Of a stretch of 64,000 bases of DNA, positions 41,287-51,252 are shown piece after piece. Both the position numbers and the translations under genes were made by a program. Origin of the DNA: JADLBR01 sp964651705 (GTDB lineage: Bacteria > Verrucomicrobiota > Verrucomicrobiia > JADLBR01); NCBI GenBank assembly GCA_964651705.1, contig CAZYWZ010000022.1, positions 1-64,000 of the forward strand, read 5' to 3'. The number at the start of each line of letters is the position of its first letter. Within the stretch, counting starts at the first letter, position 1. Below the pieces are notes generated by a model. The model ran no database searches and had not been told where the DNA came from. It saw only the letters and a list, made by a program, of their open reading frames with translations.

Positions 41287-44200
41287 TCAAGGCAACTGCA
41301 TTGCCTTCAGGCGCAAGAAGCGCCGGGTTGACCCGTCCAACGGAAGCGCCAGCCGGATGGTGACCTCCTCCGTCAGCCCATCACCCGTTGGCGTCGGCAG
41401 GCCCACCTGTTCGATTTCCTCCTCGGAATAATCCCAGTCCACCAAGTTGCTGGACACTCCCACCGAGTAGATAAGATTCCCCGGCGCCATGAGCTGGCGA
41501 TACTTCAGCGTGAGAGACCTCTCTCCGCCGAACTCCTGAATCGCCGCTTGAGGAACCCCTTGCGGGTCTGGGCGTTCCGGATCCAAACCAAACGCGAACT
41601 TCAGGAAGTCCGGTATTCCACTTGCGCGATAGTCCGTCCCCACCCCAGCCGTTTGGAGGCCACCGAAATGCGCCTCTTCCCACGCATCCGCAATGCCATC
41701 GCCGTCCGCATCGAAAGGCGTGTACGTGACCGAAATGGTGTCCTCGGACGTCCTGCCGGACACGTCCTCCGCCTTGACCGTGATGGCGTTGACCCCTGGC
41801 TGCAACGTGATGCCATTCACATACCACTGGGAAATGCCGCTCACATCGCCCGATCCACCGCGGCTGTTCCGCCAAGTGATTCGTGCGATCCCACGATCAT
41901 CGGACGCCTCGCCCGAAATATTCAATTGCGCCTCCGCGGTCTGGAACTCGGCGCCCTCGGTTGGGAAGAGCACCGCAACCGACGGATCGCGCATGTCGGG
42001 CTCCAACCGGAGGATCGTGACGGCATCCGATCCACTGTTTCCCGCGCCGTCGGTTGCCGTCACGGTGATCCTGTTCGCCCCGGCCGCCAGAGCCAATTCA
42101 GAAATGCTCCATGCACCGCCATCCACTTGGGCAACGCCAGCGCGTCCCGTCGCATCTGTCCAAGTCACCCCGGTGACGCCAACGTCATCCGCGCACGTCC
42201 CCGAGAGCACGATTGTCTCGGTCTCGACACTGACCTCGTCGTCCGGGCTCGGCCCGGTGACCAAGACCGATGGACTCGCCACATCCGGCAGAGTCGCAAC
42301 CACCGTGATGGAATCCTCGACCAGGTTCCCGGACGTATCCTCTCCCGTGATCGTGATGACATTCGCCCCGGAAGCCAGCGCGATATTCGGGATCGTCCAT
42401 GCCGATGTCCCTGTCGCCTCGCCGGCGCCGCCACGGTCATTGCGCCATGTCACTCGAACGATACCCCCCCCGTCGGATGCTGTCCCGGCAAGCTCAATTG
42501 CCGAAGCGCTCACCTCAAACGTCGAGTTCCGACTCGGTCCAGTGATCTCGATCACCGGTTGCCTGACGTCGCCCAATTCTATAATCAGCACCCCGCCATC
42601 GCCATCGGCGACGTAGACCGTGTTCCCCGATACTCTTATGACGTTCGCCCAGCCAGGGTTGTCATACGATGCCGCCAGTCTTGGGTGCGTCGGATCGCCA
42701 CAATCCAAGACATTCACCTGAAAGAAGTCTGCAAAGAACACAAGGTTCCCGGCTACTGCCACACCGGGAGCCGTTGACAGCGAGGGCACCCGCGAATACG
42801 TCGCAGCCAATGCGGGCGCCCAACGATCCGTGCAGTCGAACACCAATAACCCGTTCCCATCGGAAGCATATACGAACCTTCCGTCCGGCGAAACCGCTGC
42901 CTGTTCCACGGTGCCCGACATCGGCAATGTGCCCTGAACTTGAGGTGCCTGGGGGTTAGCACAATTCACAACCTTCAGTCCCTCGCCGGAGACGAATGCG
43001 AACACCGTATTACTGAATGTCGCGATTGCAGTGGTCAGACCAAACCCAGAGGTCAAACTTAGGCTAGACGTCGGCGTTCCTGTCTGAAACCCACTTGGCG
43101 CATATAGCGCCAAGAATCCGCGATCACTTGCATCGATCCCTCCAACAGCCAAGTATCCGTTAACCAGCCCAATCGAATATGCGTCAAAACCCGGCTTGAC
43201 CGACGAAGTCTGCGTCGGTGCCGTCGGATTAGCGATAGAGAAACTGCACAAACCCCGCCATGCTGCAGAATACACTGTGCTACCGGTCTTCACCATCTCG
43301 ACCACACCATAATTCGACATCACGGTTCCTTGCCTTTGCGGATGTCGTGCATCCGAAACGTCAACCACGGTCAAAACAGGGAATTGTGTGACTGAATAGG
43401 ACCACCCCCCATCAATGGCCGTGTGCACCTTCCCGTCGCCCACGGCAATATCAAGAGCCTCGAAGCCCGAGTTCAGCGTCGATTTAATACTCGGACTCGC
43501 CACATTGGCCACATTGACTGCGAACAGTCCCCCACTCCCGTTTGCAAGAAACAGATTGTTACCTGAGATGGCCATCCCGGCGGTTCTGCCTTCAAGCTGT
43601 GTGTACGAGTAACGTGATGGCTTAGGCAACACGGCAAGATTGAATACTTCGAGGTCGCGCTCGGAAGCAAATAGGCAGCCGTTTGTAACTATTCCGATGT
43701 CGGACGAAAAGCTGAAGCCTTGGCCGATCTTGAGAGGGCTAGCCGGGCTGGATATGTCATAAAGCTTCCCCTCGATATTCGTTGGATTTCCTTCTCTTCC
43801 TCCAGAAAACACCAAGGTCGTACCACTGGCTGATATTGTTCGGAGCGCCATGATCCCCGTTTCGATCTCGGTCAGCAGGCTCAAGTTGGTCGGCTCGGTC
43901 ACATCAAACAATAGCGCACCGCGCGGAGGCCTGCCCGCCACACAGGCAATTGTTTGGGTACCTACAGTCGTAATGGCGACATCCCAGACAGCAAGTGCAT
44001 TGTATTGGGCGATTCGCCGAGGCGCCGCAGGGTTGGAGAAATCAACGACTTGAAGCCCTCCGGAATCATCGGCGATAAACGCGGCTGACCCCGAAACACC
44101 GAGGCGCCTCGCGGTGCCTGGAGTATCGTAATATCCCACGAGCCGAAGATTCATCGGATCCGAGACGTCGACGATCTGGAGACCGAAATCCCCATTTGCC

Positions 44201-47200
44201 ACCAATGCGTGGTTTCCGACAATGCGTATGTCGCGCACCATGCCTGGAAGCGGCAAGCGCCCTCGAATGACGGGCGCGCTTGGATTCATGTAGTCGGCCG
44301 ATACGATGCTGCTTCCCTCGCCAAAGTATACCATATTCTCCGATGCGGCCACAGCACCCACGGTGCCGCCGATTTGTGAGACCAGCGTCATGTTGTTTCC
44401 CAATGGGATGCTATAGCTGAAACCAGCGACTTTCGTCCCTGTCTCCGATCCAACCGAAACTGCCACGTCCACAGTCCCGTAGCGAACGCCGGGAGGGACG
44501 GAGGCAGTGAGCCGCGCACTGGATTCGACAGTGACAATTGTCGCCGCCGTGCCTCCAAATGTGACGCCAGCCCCCGGACCGAAGTTCGCGCCTTCAATCG
44601 TCACCGTATAGCCGCCGTCAAGGCCGCCGGAATTCGGAATCACTGCGGTAATTATCGGCAGTCCCGGGGGCGGCTCGTAGGGCGCCGTGATGACGGTCGG
44701 CAAACCCCGCGCGACCGTGACACTGTGCGACGACGGCGCGGTCCACCCACCCTCGGACAAAAACTCCACCGTGTGATCTCCTGTGGACACGTTCTGCACG
44801 GTCGTTCCACTCTCGTGCCAGTCCCCACCGTCCAGTCTCCATCGGGCTCCGGCCGAGGCTGCGCCGCCGGGGGAAAGGGTCACCTGGAGGGACCCGAGGA
44901 TCTCACGATAGGCCGCATCCACGACGATGGTCTGTCCCCCCACAACGTCGGCACGGACCGAATCGGGCGTCACCCACCCAGGAATGTCTTTGAAATAGAC
45001 GTAGCCCTTCCCAGGGGGGATCCCGTCAAGGGTGTTCCCGCTGACGCGCCACTCTGTATAGTTTCGATATTTCCATCTCGCTCCCTCCGTCGCGGCCAGG
45101 GCTGGCAAGAGGTTTACCCGGATGTTTCCGATACTTGGATCCACCGCAAAATGCGCTGTGACGGACCGATTCCCATCCATGCGGATGGTGATGTCGTCCT
45201 CGGTCCCGGAGGCATCCCCACTCCAGTGCGAAAAGATGTAGCCGTCATCCGCATTCGCATGCAAGGAAACCACGGTCCCCGCGGCATAGCTGCTGGCCTT
45301 CGGACTGTACCCGATGGAGCCGCCGCTCGTGCTGTTCCGCGTCAACACGTAGGTCGTTGTGGTCGCAGTGTTTCGGATGGTCACCGGCAGGCTTGCGACC
45401 TGCAACACGCCATCCAGCAGATACGAGGTGCTCACGGAGATCGACCGATCACTGCTGACTGCGCCAGCGTCCAATCGGCCCGAATTCGAGATCGTCGCAT
45501 AATCCGAAGGCACCACAGCCCAAACAATCGGGGTGACAACCATCGAAGATCCATCGCTGAAATAGGCCCTCGCCGTGTATTGTTCAGAAGTCTTTTCCGC
45601 GACGCTCGAAGGCCCGCTTATCGTCAGTCCGGTCAATGTCCGCGTCGTGCCAGACGTTCCATAAACCGCAGTCATTGTGTGGTTCGCATCCATTGCCACA
45701 TAAACGACCGGTTCAGAGCTGCAGTCCACACCATCCTTCTGCCACTTCTTGAATGCCCTTCCGCTCACATTGGCTGTTGCCACTAGCGTCACTGAGACGC
45801 CATTGTTGTAGGTTCTTTCTGTCAGTGGTGTCACACCATCTGCCGCGCCATTCAGATCATTTGGCCCAACATAGATATACGCGCCACTTGCAGGATTGAC
45901 AGAGCCGATGGTGAGTCTGCGCGTGGCACTGTCGACGCTTCGAGTGCTCGCACTGGCGACATTCGAGTAGTCCGAATCGCCTGATGAATTGTACGCCTTC
46001 ACACGGTATGAATATGTCGTACCCACCGCTAATCCGGCATCACTATAACTAGTGAACCCGCTTAATCGTGTTGCGACCTGCACCCACGTTCCAGAAGCCC
46101 CCACGCGGCGTTCAATCTTGAAGCCCGCCTCATTTGAAGCGGGGTCGCTCCATAGCAAGTTAATCTGGCTTGATGATGCCGCCAGAGCGGTCAGCGTAGT
46201 CGGAGCAGCCGGAACACTGCCAACCGTCACGCCGCTTACCGTCAACGTGGCCTCATGACTCGTCGCGGACTGCCCTTGATACGTCGCGACAACGCGGTAC
46301 TTATTTCCCGTGTGGCCAGCTGTCACACCCGGAACATCGAGCGTACTCGTGCCGTTCCCGGTGTTAATCCAAGACGATCCTGGCAATTTGACCTGCCACT
46401 GAAGCGCAATGCCTGGTGTAGAAGAGTTCGGGAATCCGTGAAGCACCGCAGTCACTGTAAAGTGAGCGCTGCCTCCCGCGGTGACCGTCTGGCTCTCCGG
46501 ATGCGTCGTAAACCATGGCGCGTATGCTTCCGCAAAGGCAATGCTGCACTGCCAGCCTCCGACATACCCATCGTCGGTCCACGTTTCCGCTCCTTCTATC
46601 GAGTCAGCGTAGTACTGTATAGGACCTGAATGACCATGCCACTCCCAGCGCCAAAAGAAGTCTCCTGTATTAACATCCTCGACGAGTTCTCTGTCGCCGA
46701 ACAGGAACTCGTTAGCAGTGCCTAGTGTTTCAGTATCTACCCAATGGTCCGAGTAGTAGTTGTCTAAACAAAATATGCTTTGGTAGTTTACAAAAGCGCT
46801 GACGCCGTTCATCTCCTGAACCCCTAGATTGCTATCGATCCCTGAAACCTCCGCTGGAACAAAGGCGTCCAATAGCGTCATTTGGCACGAGGTGCTGGGA
46901 TGCACATCCAGAACATACTGCAGACACGACCGCGCCGCCCACGATCCCGCGCTGTGCGCGATCAAATGCAGCTTCTCGATCTGTGGGCACTGATCGAGAA
47001 TCAACTTGGCCATGTGATACCCGTGCTGGCGCGCAATCTCGGCCGCCTCTGTCCCGTTTATAGCGGCATCTACCGATTTGGGCCCCGTATCCGTGTCGGC
47101 TTCCATCCTGTACTTCAAGAGCTGCCAGTCGCTACCGTTGTGCGCGACTAGCCAACTATTTATGTTCTGTTCCAGCGCCTGCCACTCGTCTCCGTCATAG

Positions 47201-47757
47201 TTATTATCCTTGCTGTGCGGGTTCCATCCGTGAATCAGAACGATATACTTCTTCGTGGTGCTTTTGATCCCTGGAAGTTGCATATCACTCATTTCAAAGA
47301 AGCGGCACAGTGCTCTCGAAAAGGCGCTGCTGTCGGTATCGACGCTGCCTGGTGAGCTGCCGGAAGGACTGATCCATTTGTCGGCGTGCATCTCTGAAAA
47401 TGTGAATCTTCGAGCTTCCAGATCCCAGCCCCAGATGAAGAGGCCTCCCCCGTGGGCCGAGTCCATGCCAACCGATGTGAAGCTGCCTTTGGTAAGCGAA
47501 TTGAAGTGGTACGTTTCGCGGCCATACAGCCCGTCATTCATGGCGATATAGTTGCCAAACCTGCACAGGCCGTACGCGCCCGGATCAAACTCATTCACGT
47601 ATTGGTCGGTCGTGTCCCATCCGGGGAGATCGTAGGTGCAGTATGTACTCCCGATCCAACGCGGCGGGTGCTCTACGGGGAACGCAACGCAGTGCAATAG
47701 CAGTCCCGACAGAGCTGCGAGGATGATCTTTTTGGGGTGGTTTGGAATCCTGTTCAT
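41287..47757 (-). CDS. Giant secreted lipase-like, Ig/FN3/TIG-repeat protein
   Basis: 2156 residues. A signal peptide (KKIILAALSGLLLHCVAF) is followed by a lipase-type alpha/beta-hydrolase: YIVLIHGWNPHSK near residue 170 and the nucleophile elbow LIAHSAGSWAA near 266. Then come an Ig-like domain, a fibronectin type III domain (APTTLTALAASSSQINLLWS), Big-type domains, an InlB-like repeat (GYIFSHWSGDASGTEDDITI), an IPT/TIG domain, a long run of LVIVD-type propeller repeats and three ~95-residue Ig-like modules with ITVTATDGAGN-like ends. No clear PEP-CTERM is seen; the end (DGIADAWEEAHFGGL) is the linker common in secreted verrucomicrobial proteins. It overlaps the upstream gene by ATGA. Confidence 0.85.
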   Translation of the reverse strand: MNRIPNHPKKIILAALSGLLLHCVAFPVEHPPRWIGSTYCTYDLPGWDTTDQYVNEFDPGAYGLCRFGNYIAMNDGLYGRETYHFNSLTKGSFTSVGMDSAHGGGLFIWGWDLEARRFTFSEMHADKWISPSGSSPGSVDTDSSAFSRALCRFFEMSDMQLPGIKSTTKKYIVLIHGWNPHSKDNNYDGDEWQALEQNINSWLVAHNGSDWQLLKYRMEADTDTGPKSVDAAINGTEAAEIARQHGYHMAKLILDQCPQIEKLHLIAHSAGSWAARSCLQYVLDVHPSTSCQMTLLDAFVPAEVSGIDSNLGVQEMNGVSAFVNYQSIFCLDNYYSDHWVDTETLGTANEFLFGDRELVEDVNTGDFFWRWEWHGHSGPIQYYADSIEGAETWTDDGYVGGWQCSIAFAEAYAPWFTTHPESQTVTAGGSAHFTVTAVLHGFPNSSTPGIALQWQVKLPGSSWINTGNGTSTLDVPGVTAGHTGNKYRVVATYQGQSATSHEATLTVSGVTVGSVPAAPTTLTALAASSSQINLLWSDPASNEAGFKIERRVGASGTWVQVATRLSGFTSYSDAGLAVGTTYSYRVKAYNSSGDSDYSNVASASTRSVDSATRRLTIGSVNPASGAYIYVGPNDLNGAADGVTPLTERTYNNGVSVTLVATANVSGRAFKKWQKDGVDCSSEPVVYVAMDANHTMTAVYGTSGTTRTLTGLTISGPSSVAEKTSEQYTARAYFSDGSSMVVTPIVWAVVPSDYATISNSGRLDAGAVSSDRSISVSTSYLLDGVLQVASLPVTIRNTATTTTYVLTRNSTSGGSIGYSPKASSYAAGTVVSLHANADDGYIFSHWSGDASGTEDDITIRMDGNRSVTAHFAVDPSIGNIRVNLLPALAATEGARWKYRNYTEWRVSGNTLDGIPPGKGYVYFKDIPGWVTPDSVRADVVGGQTIVVDAAYREILGSLQVTLSPGGAASAGARWRLDGGDWHESGTTVQNVSTGDHTVEFLSEGGWTAPSSHSVTVARGLPTVITAPYEPPPGLPIITAVIPNSGGLDGGYTVTIEGANFGPGAGVTFGGTAATIVTVESSARLTASVPPGVRYGTVDVAVSVGSETGTKVAGFSYSIPLGNNMTLVSQIGGTVGAVAASENMVYFGEGSSIVSADYMNPSAPVIRGRLPLPGMVRDIRIVGNHALVANGDFGLQIVDVSDPMNLRLVGYYDTPGTARRLGVSGSAAFIADDSGGLQVVDFSNPAAPRRIAQYNALAVWDVAITTVGTQTIACVAGRPPRGALLFDVTEPTNLSLLTEIETGIMALRTISASGTTLVFSGGREGNPTNIEGKLYDISSPASPLKIGQGFSFSSDIGIVTNGCLFASERDLEVFNLAVLPKPSRYSYTQLEGRTAGMAISGNNLFLANGSGGLFAVNVANVASPSIKSTLNSGFEALDIAVGDGKVHTAIDGGWSYSVTQFPVLTVVDVSDARHPQRQGTVMSNYGVVEMVKTGSTVYSAAWRGLCSFSIANPTAPTQTSSVKPGFDAYSIGLVNGYLAVGGIDASDRGFLALYAPSGFQTGTPTSSLSLTSGFGLTTAIATFSNTVFAFVSGEGLKVVNCANPQAPQVQGTLPMSGTVEQAAVSPDGRFVYASDGNGLLVFDCTDRWAPALAATYSRVPSLSTAPGVAVAGNLVFFADFFQVNVLDCGDPTHPRLAASYDNPGWANVIRVSGNTVYVADGDGGVLIIELGDVRQPVIEITGPSRNSTFEVSASAIELAGTASDGGGIVRVTWRNDRGGAGEATGTSAWTIPNIALASGANVITITGEDTSGNLVEDSITVVATLPDVASPSVLVTGPSPDDEVSVETETIVLSGTCADDVGVTGVTWTDATGRAGVAQVDGGAWSISELALAAGANRITVTATDGAGNSGSDAVTILRLEPDMRDPSVAVLFPTEGAEFQTAEAQLNISGEASDDRGIARITWRNSRGGSGDVSGISQWYVNGITLQPGVNAITVKAEDVSGRTSEDTISVTYTPFDADGDGIADAWEEAHFGGLQTAGVGTDYRASGIPDFLKFAFGLDPERPDPQGVPQAAIQEFGGERSLTLKYRQLMAPGNLIYSVGVSSNLVDWDYSEEEIEQVGLPTPTGDGLTEEVTIRLALPLDGSTRRFLRLKAMQLP

Positions 47758-49097
47758 GGTGGTCCGAGAGCTATGACGTGGGCCTCCGCAAGCACGGGCA
47801 CAGGGATCGGAAGGCGACGGTCACTGATCGTGCGCAGAGCGGCAACGATTGCATCACTGCCACCGTTCCCTCCGGCCATGCGGCACACTTCCAGATACGT
47901 TGCCAGGGTCTGTTGGACTTCGGTCAGGCTGGGTGACGCGGCACCAACGAGCTCGGCCAGTTCCGTCTCGATCGCGCGGATTTCCGAGCGCAGCGCCTCC
48001 CGCGACGGCAGGGCCGCTGCGACTGCCTGCGGGGCGCTCGTTCCGAGTGTTTCGATCAACGCGGTCCGGCCCCGCGTATCTGCTTCGGACATCGACGCCG
48101 CAATCCGAGCCGCAGCGACTGAGCGAATAGCCAGTGGCTGCTCCACCCCGAGGAGCGCTCGCAATCGAGCAGGATAGTCGCTCGGTTGAGCGAGGGTATA
48201 GGCGTTCAGGAGTCGCTTCTTCCCGTCAATTGGAAGGTTCGCATCGGCCATTGAGTCTACCAGAGCCGCGAGCACCACATCCGAGCTCATCGCCATAAGC
48301 GCGACGTATGGCAAGAGGCTCTGCCCGAGGCCCAGCCGATGCATCGCCACCGGCACTTCTGGTGCCGGTTCGGACGCCAAGAGGAGGATGAGGCTCTGCG
48401 CTTGTTCCTTGGACGCCGCCCGCGCGGCATCGTCTCGAACGGCCTGAATATCGGCGCTCTGTCCGGCGATCAGGAGGCGCGCCACGATTTCGGCGCGCAC
48501 GTACGGGGAGGGATCCTTGATCGCCAGAGCGCGCAGCTCTGCCGTGAGGCCTGAACCTGCGAGAAGGGCGGCGCTGGCGAGGATTCGCTCGGTGACGTTG
48601 CTGGAGGCGAGCAATGGTCGAATTGCTGCGTCGCGGTCGGCGGAGGTCACCATGGTCGCAAAGAGGCGATCGGCCTGCGGTGGCGTCATTCTCCCCAGAG
48701 GGGTATTGAGCGCCTTGTCGACGAGAGTGCGGGCGGGGAGGGAGGAAAGTTCATTCGTGGAAGGCGGCACTGGAACGTGTTTGGCCGAGAGCGTGGACCG
48801 CTTCCCGTTCCTGGCGCTTGGGGGCGGCGGTGCTTGCGTGGCGGACGGAGCTTGCGGGCCGCTCTTGGATGCGAGATCGGATGACCCTCCTAGTTTCGAA
48901 TCTCTTCGGATAGCGAACAAAGTGAGGAGCGTCGCGGCTGCCAAAGCAGCCGCGAAGATCGCTATCCACGGATTCCGTCTCACGCCATAGCCCAGTTTAC
49001 GCAAAGGACGGTCGACCCAACTTCTTTCACTCCGCCCCTCGCATTTCTCGCGAGCGCGCGGTCCGGGTCCGCACAACCACTGCCCCGCCTCGCACAC
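47754..49097 (-). CDS. Membrane-anchored HEAT-repeat-like protein
   Basis: Up to 447 residues; the true start may be later, because the first ~40 codons look random. A transmembrane helix (WIAIFAAALAAATLLTLFAI) is followed by a Pro/Ser-rich linker (QAPSATQAPPPPSARNG) and helical repeats of HEAT type (VTERILASAALLAGSGLTAE, SPYVRAEIVARLLIAGQSAD). It would hold a periplasmic scaffold domain at the membrane. ATGA overlap with the giant lipase-like gene indicates they are co-translated. Confidence 0.65.
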   Translation of the reverse strand: MCEAGQWLCGPGPRAREKCEGRSERSWVDRPLRKLGYGVRRNPWIAIFAAALAAATLLTLFAIRRDSKLGGSSDLASKSGPQAPSATQAPPPPSARNGKRSTLSAKHVPVPPSTNELSSLPARTLVDKALNTPLGRMTPPQADRLFATMVTSADRDAAIRPLLASSNVTERILASAALLAGSGLTAELRALAIKDPSPYVRAEIVARLLIAGQSADIQAVRDDAARAASKEQAQSLILLLASEPAPEVPVAMHRLGLGQSLLPYVALMAMSSDVVLAALVDSMADANLPIDGKKRLLNAYTLAQPSDYPARLRALLGVEQPLAIRSVAAARIAASMSEADTRGRTALIETLGTSAPQAVAAALPSREALRSEIRAIETELAELVGAASPSLTEVQQTLATYLEVCRMAGGNGGSDAIVAALRTISDRRLPIPVPVLAEAHVIALGPP

Positions 49098-49552
49098 TCT
49101 GGCGCAGGCAATTGCAGCCCAAGCATTCGCTCACTGCACGCTGACTAATCGTATACGAATCAATATGCAACATCATTTGGGATTAGTTGGCTTGTCTTGC
49201 TTGTAGCTTCTCTAATTCTTTGGCGTTGCCAAATCGGCTGGACCTGCCTTGCAACTCGCCTCATCCGTCCGGCGTCGCCGTCGGGACGGATGTCGCGGAC
49301 ACGACCGTCACGACTGTGGGATCCGAGCGCCTCGAACGACTCCTTTAACGGTCGGTGGCTGGCCCAAACCTGGCCAAAACGGGTTCGTTCAAACCATTCT
49401 GGGCTTCGATGCCCCGCGGCAAGAGCCACGCCGTCACGCGCCGGAAGGTCAGGCCTGCCGGACGAAACTCGGCCCATGCCACCAAGTTTTGTGGAAGCCT
49501 AGACAATGCGCAATTGAATTGAGGATGTCCCACCACACCCCAAGATGGTGTG
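49098..49552. other. Intergenic region
   Basis: About 455 bp with no gene I can support. Near the end, CACACC (49534-49539) and GGTGTG (49547-49552) form a 6-bp inverted repeat immediately before the ATG of the broken PLD-like gene, which could be an operator or hairpin. Confidence 0.35.
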
Positions 49553-50719
49553 ATGAATTTCGAGTTGATCGATTCGGGGTAGGACAGGCAAATCGACGCG
49601 GCTCTGGCAGCTGACCGGTCGGAACTCCGCATCATCTGCCCGTTCATCAAAGCTGGTGCAGCGCGCCGGCTGCTTGCGCGTGGGAATCCCAAGGCGATCC
49701 GGGTCATCACCCGGTTCAATCTTGCGGATTTCTGCGAGGGTGTGAGCGACACTGGGGCACTGAGGCTCTTCCTGGAAGGGGGCGCGGAAATTCGCGGAAT
49801 CCGGAACCTCCACGCAAAGCTCTACTTGTTCGGCAACAGCAGGGTCATCGTCACATCCGCCAACTTGACCGAAGCCGCCCTGGCGAGGAATCACGAGCTC
49901 GGCTTCCGTTCGGATGATGCTGGGATCATCCAGCGCTGCCGCGCGTATTTCGACCTACTTTGGGAGCGAGCGGGAAAGAGCCTTGATCCGGGACGCCTGG
50001 CCAACTGGGAGGCACGAATTTCGGCCGTCAACCAGTCCGGCGCACGACGCACAGTTGCGGCAGGGTTGACCGACGAGGGTGTGCAGGTGGGATTTGAACC
50101 GCTGCCCCCCGAACCACCTCGGATCATCGAGCCCGGTGCGCAGGCGTTTGTGAAGTTCTTCGGCGAGGGCCACAGCCGGGCGACCCGCGATTTGCCGGTG
50201 ATCGAGGAAGTCAACCGTTCCGGTTCCCATTGGGCCTGCACGTATCCGAGAGACAGGCGACCCACAGGCAAGGAGGACGGCGCAGTTATGTTCCTTGCGC
50301 GCCTGGTCAGGGAACCGAATGATATCGTCGTCTACGGCCGGGCGACAGCGTTGGCACACGTGAAAGGGCGGGATGACGCGACGCCTGCAGACATCGAGCG
50401 GCGGACGTGGAAGGAAAGGTGGCCCCATTACATCCGAATCCACCACGCCGAGTTCGTGGCCGGAACACTGCAAAACGGCATTTCGCTCAACGCTATGATG
50501 TCGGCCCTCGCGGCCCAGTCGTTCGCATCGACCAAGCGGAATTCGGCGGCCGGCGAGGGAAACATGAATCCCCGCAAGGCAATTCGGCAACAGGCGGATG
50601 TGAAACTGTCAGAGGAAGGCTTTCATTGGTTGAATGCGCGCCTCGCCCAGGCGTTTGCTACCCACGGTCGCTTGGCATCGGCGGAGCTTGAGACGCTTGA
50701 GTGGCCAGAGATGCCTTGA
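49553..50719 (+). pseudogene. PLD-like nuclease-domain protein interrupted by a TAG codon
   Basis: The frame begins at ATG 49553 (NFELIDSG), meets TAG at 49580-49582 and continues open to 50719 (about 388 codons in all). The part after the stop is clearly coding: SELRIICPFIKAGAARRLLA, then the phospholipase D-type motif HAKLYLFGNSRVIVTSANLT (His at codon 87) and HELGF. A single base change from TGG would explain the stop. Internal initiation at GTG 49742 would keep the H-x-K motif in 325 residues. PLD-family nucleases often accompany restriction systems, and this gene converges on the Vsr gene of one. Confidence 0.75.
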
Positions 50720-50799
50720 ATGTCCTTGACGAAGTTTTTGCAGGGAACCACGGGACCATGCGCGCCTTCCTCAATCGGAGGGCCACGGGGCAGAAGGCG

Positions 50800-51237
50800 T
50801 CACACGCGCGATTTGGCTTGTCGCCGGCAACCTGCCTTCATTGCCCCACGGATTCTCGCAACACAATTCTCAGGGGTGCGTAGCTCATGTTCCCAAATCC
50901 GAACGACATGCCAGCCAGCGTTCCTCAGGGCTCGGTTGACTCGTCGGTCCCTCGCCTTGTTTGTCGCCAATTTCTCCAGCCAGAATTTTCGACGAGTCAC
51001 GGGAAATGTCGCGTGTTTCGGACAGCCGTGCCAGAAGCAGCCATCCACAAAGACCGCAAGGCGATGTGCGCGGAACGCAAAGTCGGGTCGCCCCGGTAGG
51101 GGCACATGGCGGCGCCAACCGGTGATGCCGGATCGACGAAACAGTCTGGCGAGGGCGATTTCCGTGCGCAAGTTCCCATGGCTTCGGACGCGCGACATCA
51201 CTTCGGAGCGTTTTGCTCGGGTGAAGATGTCAGCCAT
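50800..51237 (-). CDS. vsr: Vsr very-short-patch mismatch endonuclease
   Basis: 145 residues with all Vsr landmarks: RSEVMSRVRSHGNLRTEIAL, the active-site region PGRPDFAF, and FVDGCFWHGCPKHATFP with zinc-binding residues, then KARDRRVNRALRNAGWHVVR and WEHEL. Vsr nicks T:G mismatches that arise from deamination of 5-methylcytosine. It lies 15 bp after the McrC-like gene and closes the restriction-modification operon, fitting the presence of two cytosine methyltransferase domains upstream. Confidence 0.93.
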   Translation of the reverse strand: MADIFTRAKRSEVMSRVRSHGNLRTEIALARLFRRSGITGWRRHVPLPGRPDFAFRAHRLAVFVDGCFWHGCPKHATFPVTRRKFWLEKLATNKARDRRVNRALRNAGWHVVRIWEHELRTPENCVARIRGAMKAGCRRQAKSRV

Positions 51238-51252
51238 GTCGGCACATTCCGT

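Noticed and set aside
42165..45786. Several long plus-strand open frames opposite the giant secreted protein
   Set aside because: The opposite strand encodes clear repeated domains; these frames have no ribosome sites or protein-like motifs.
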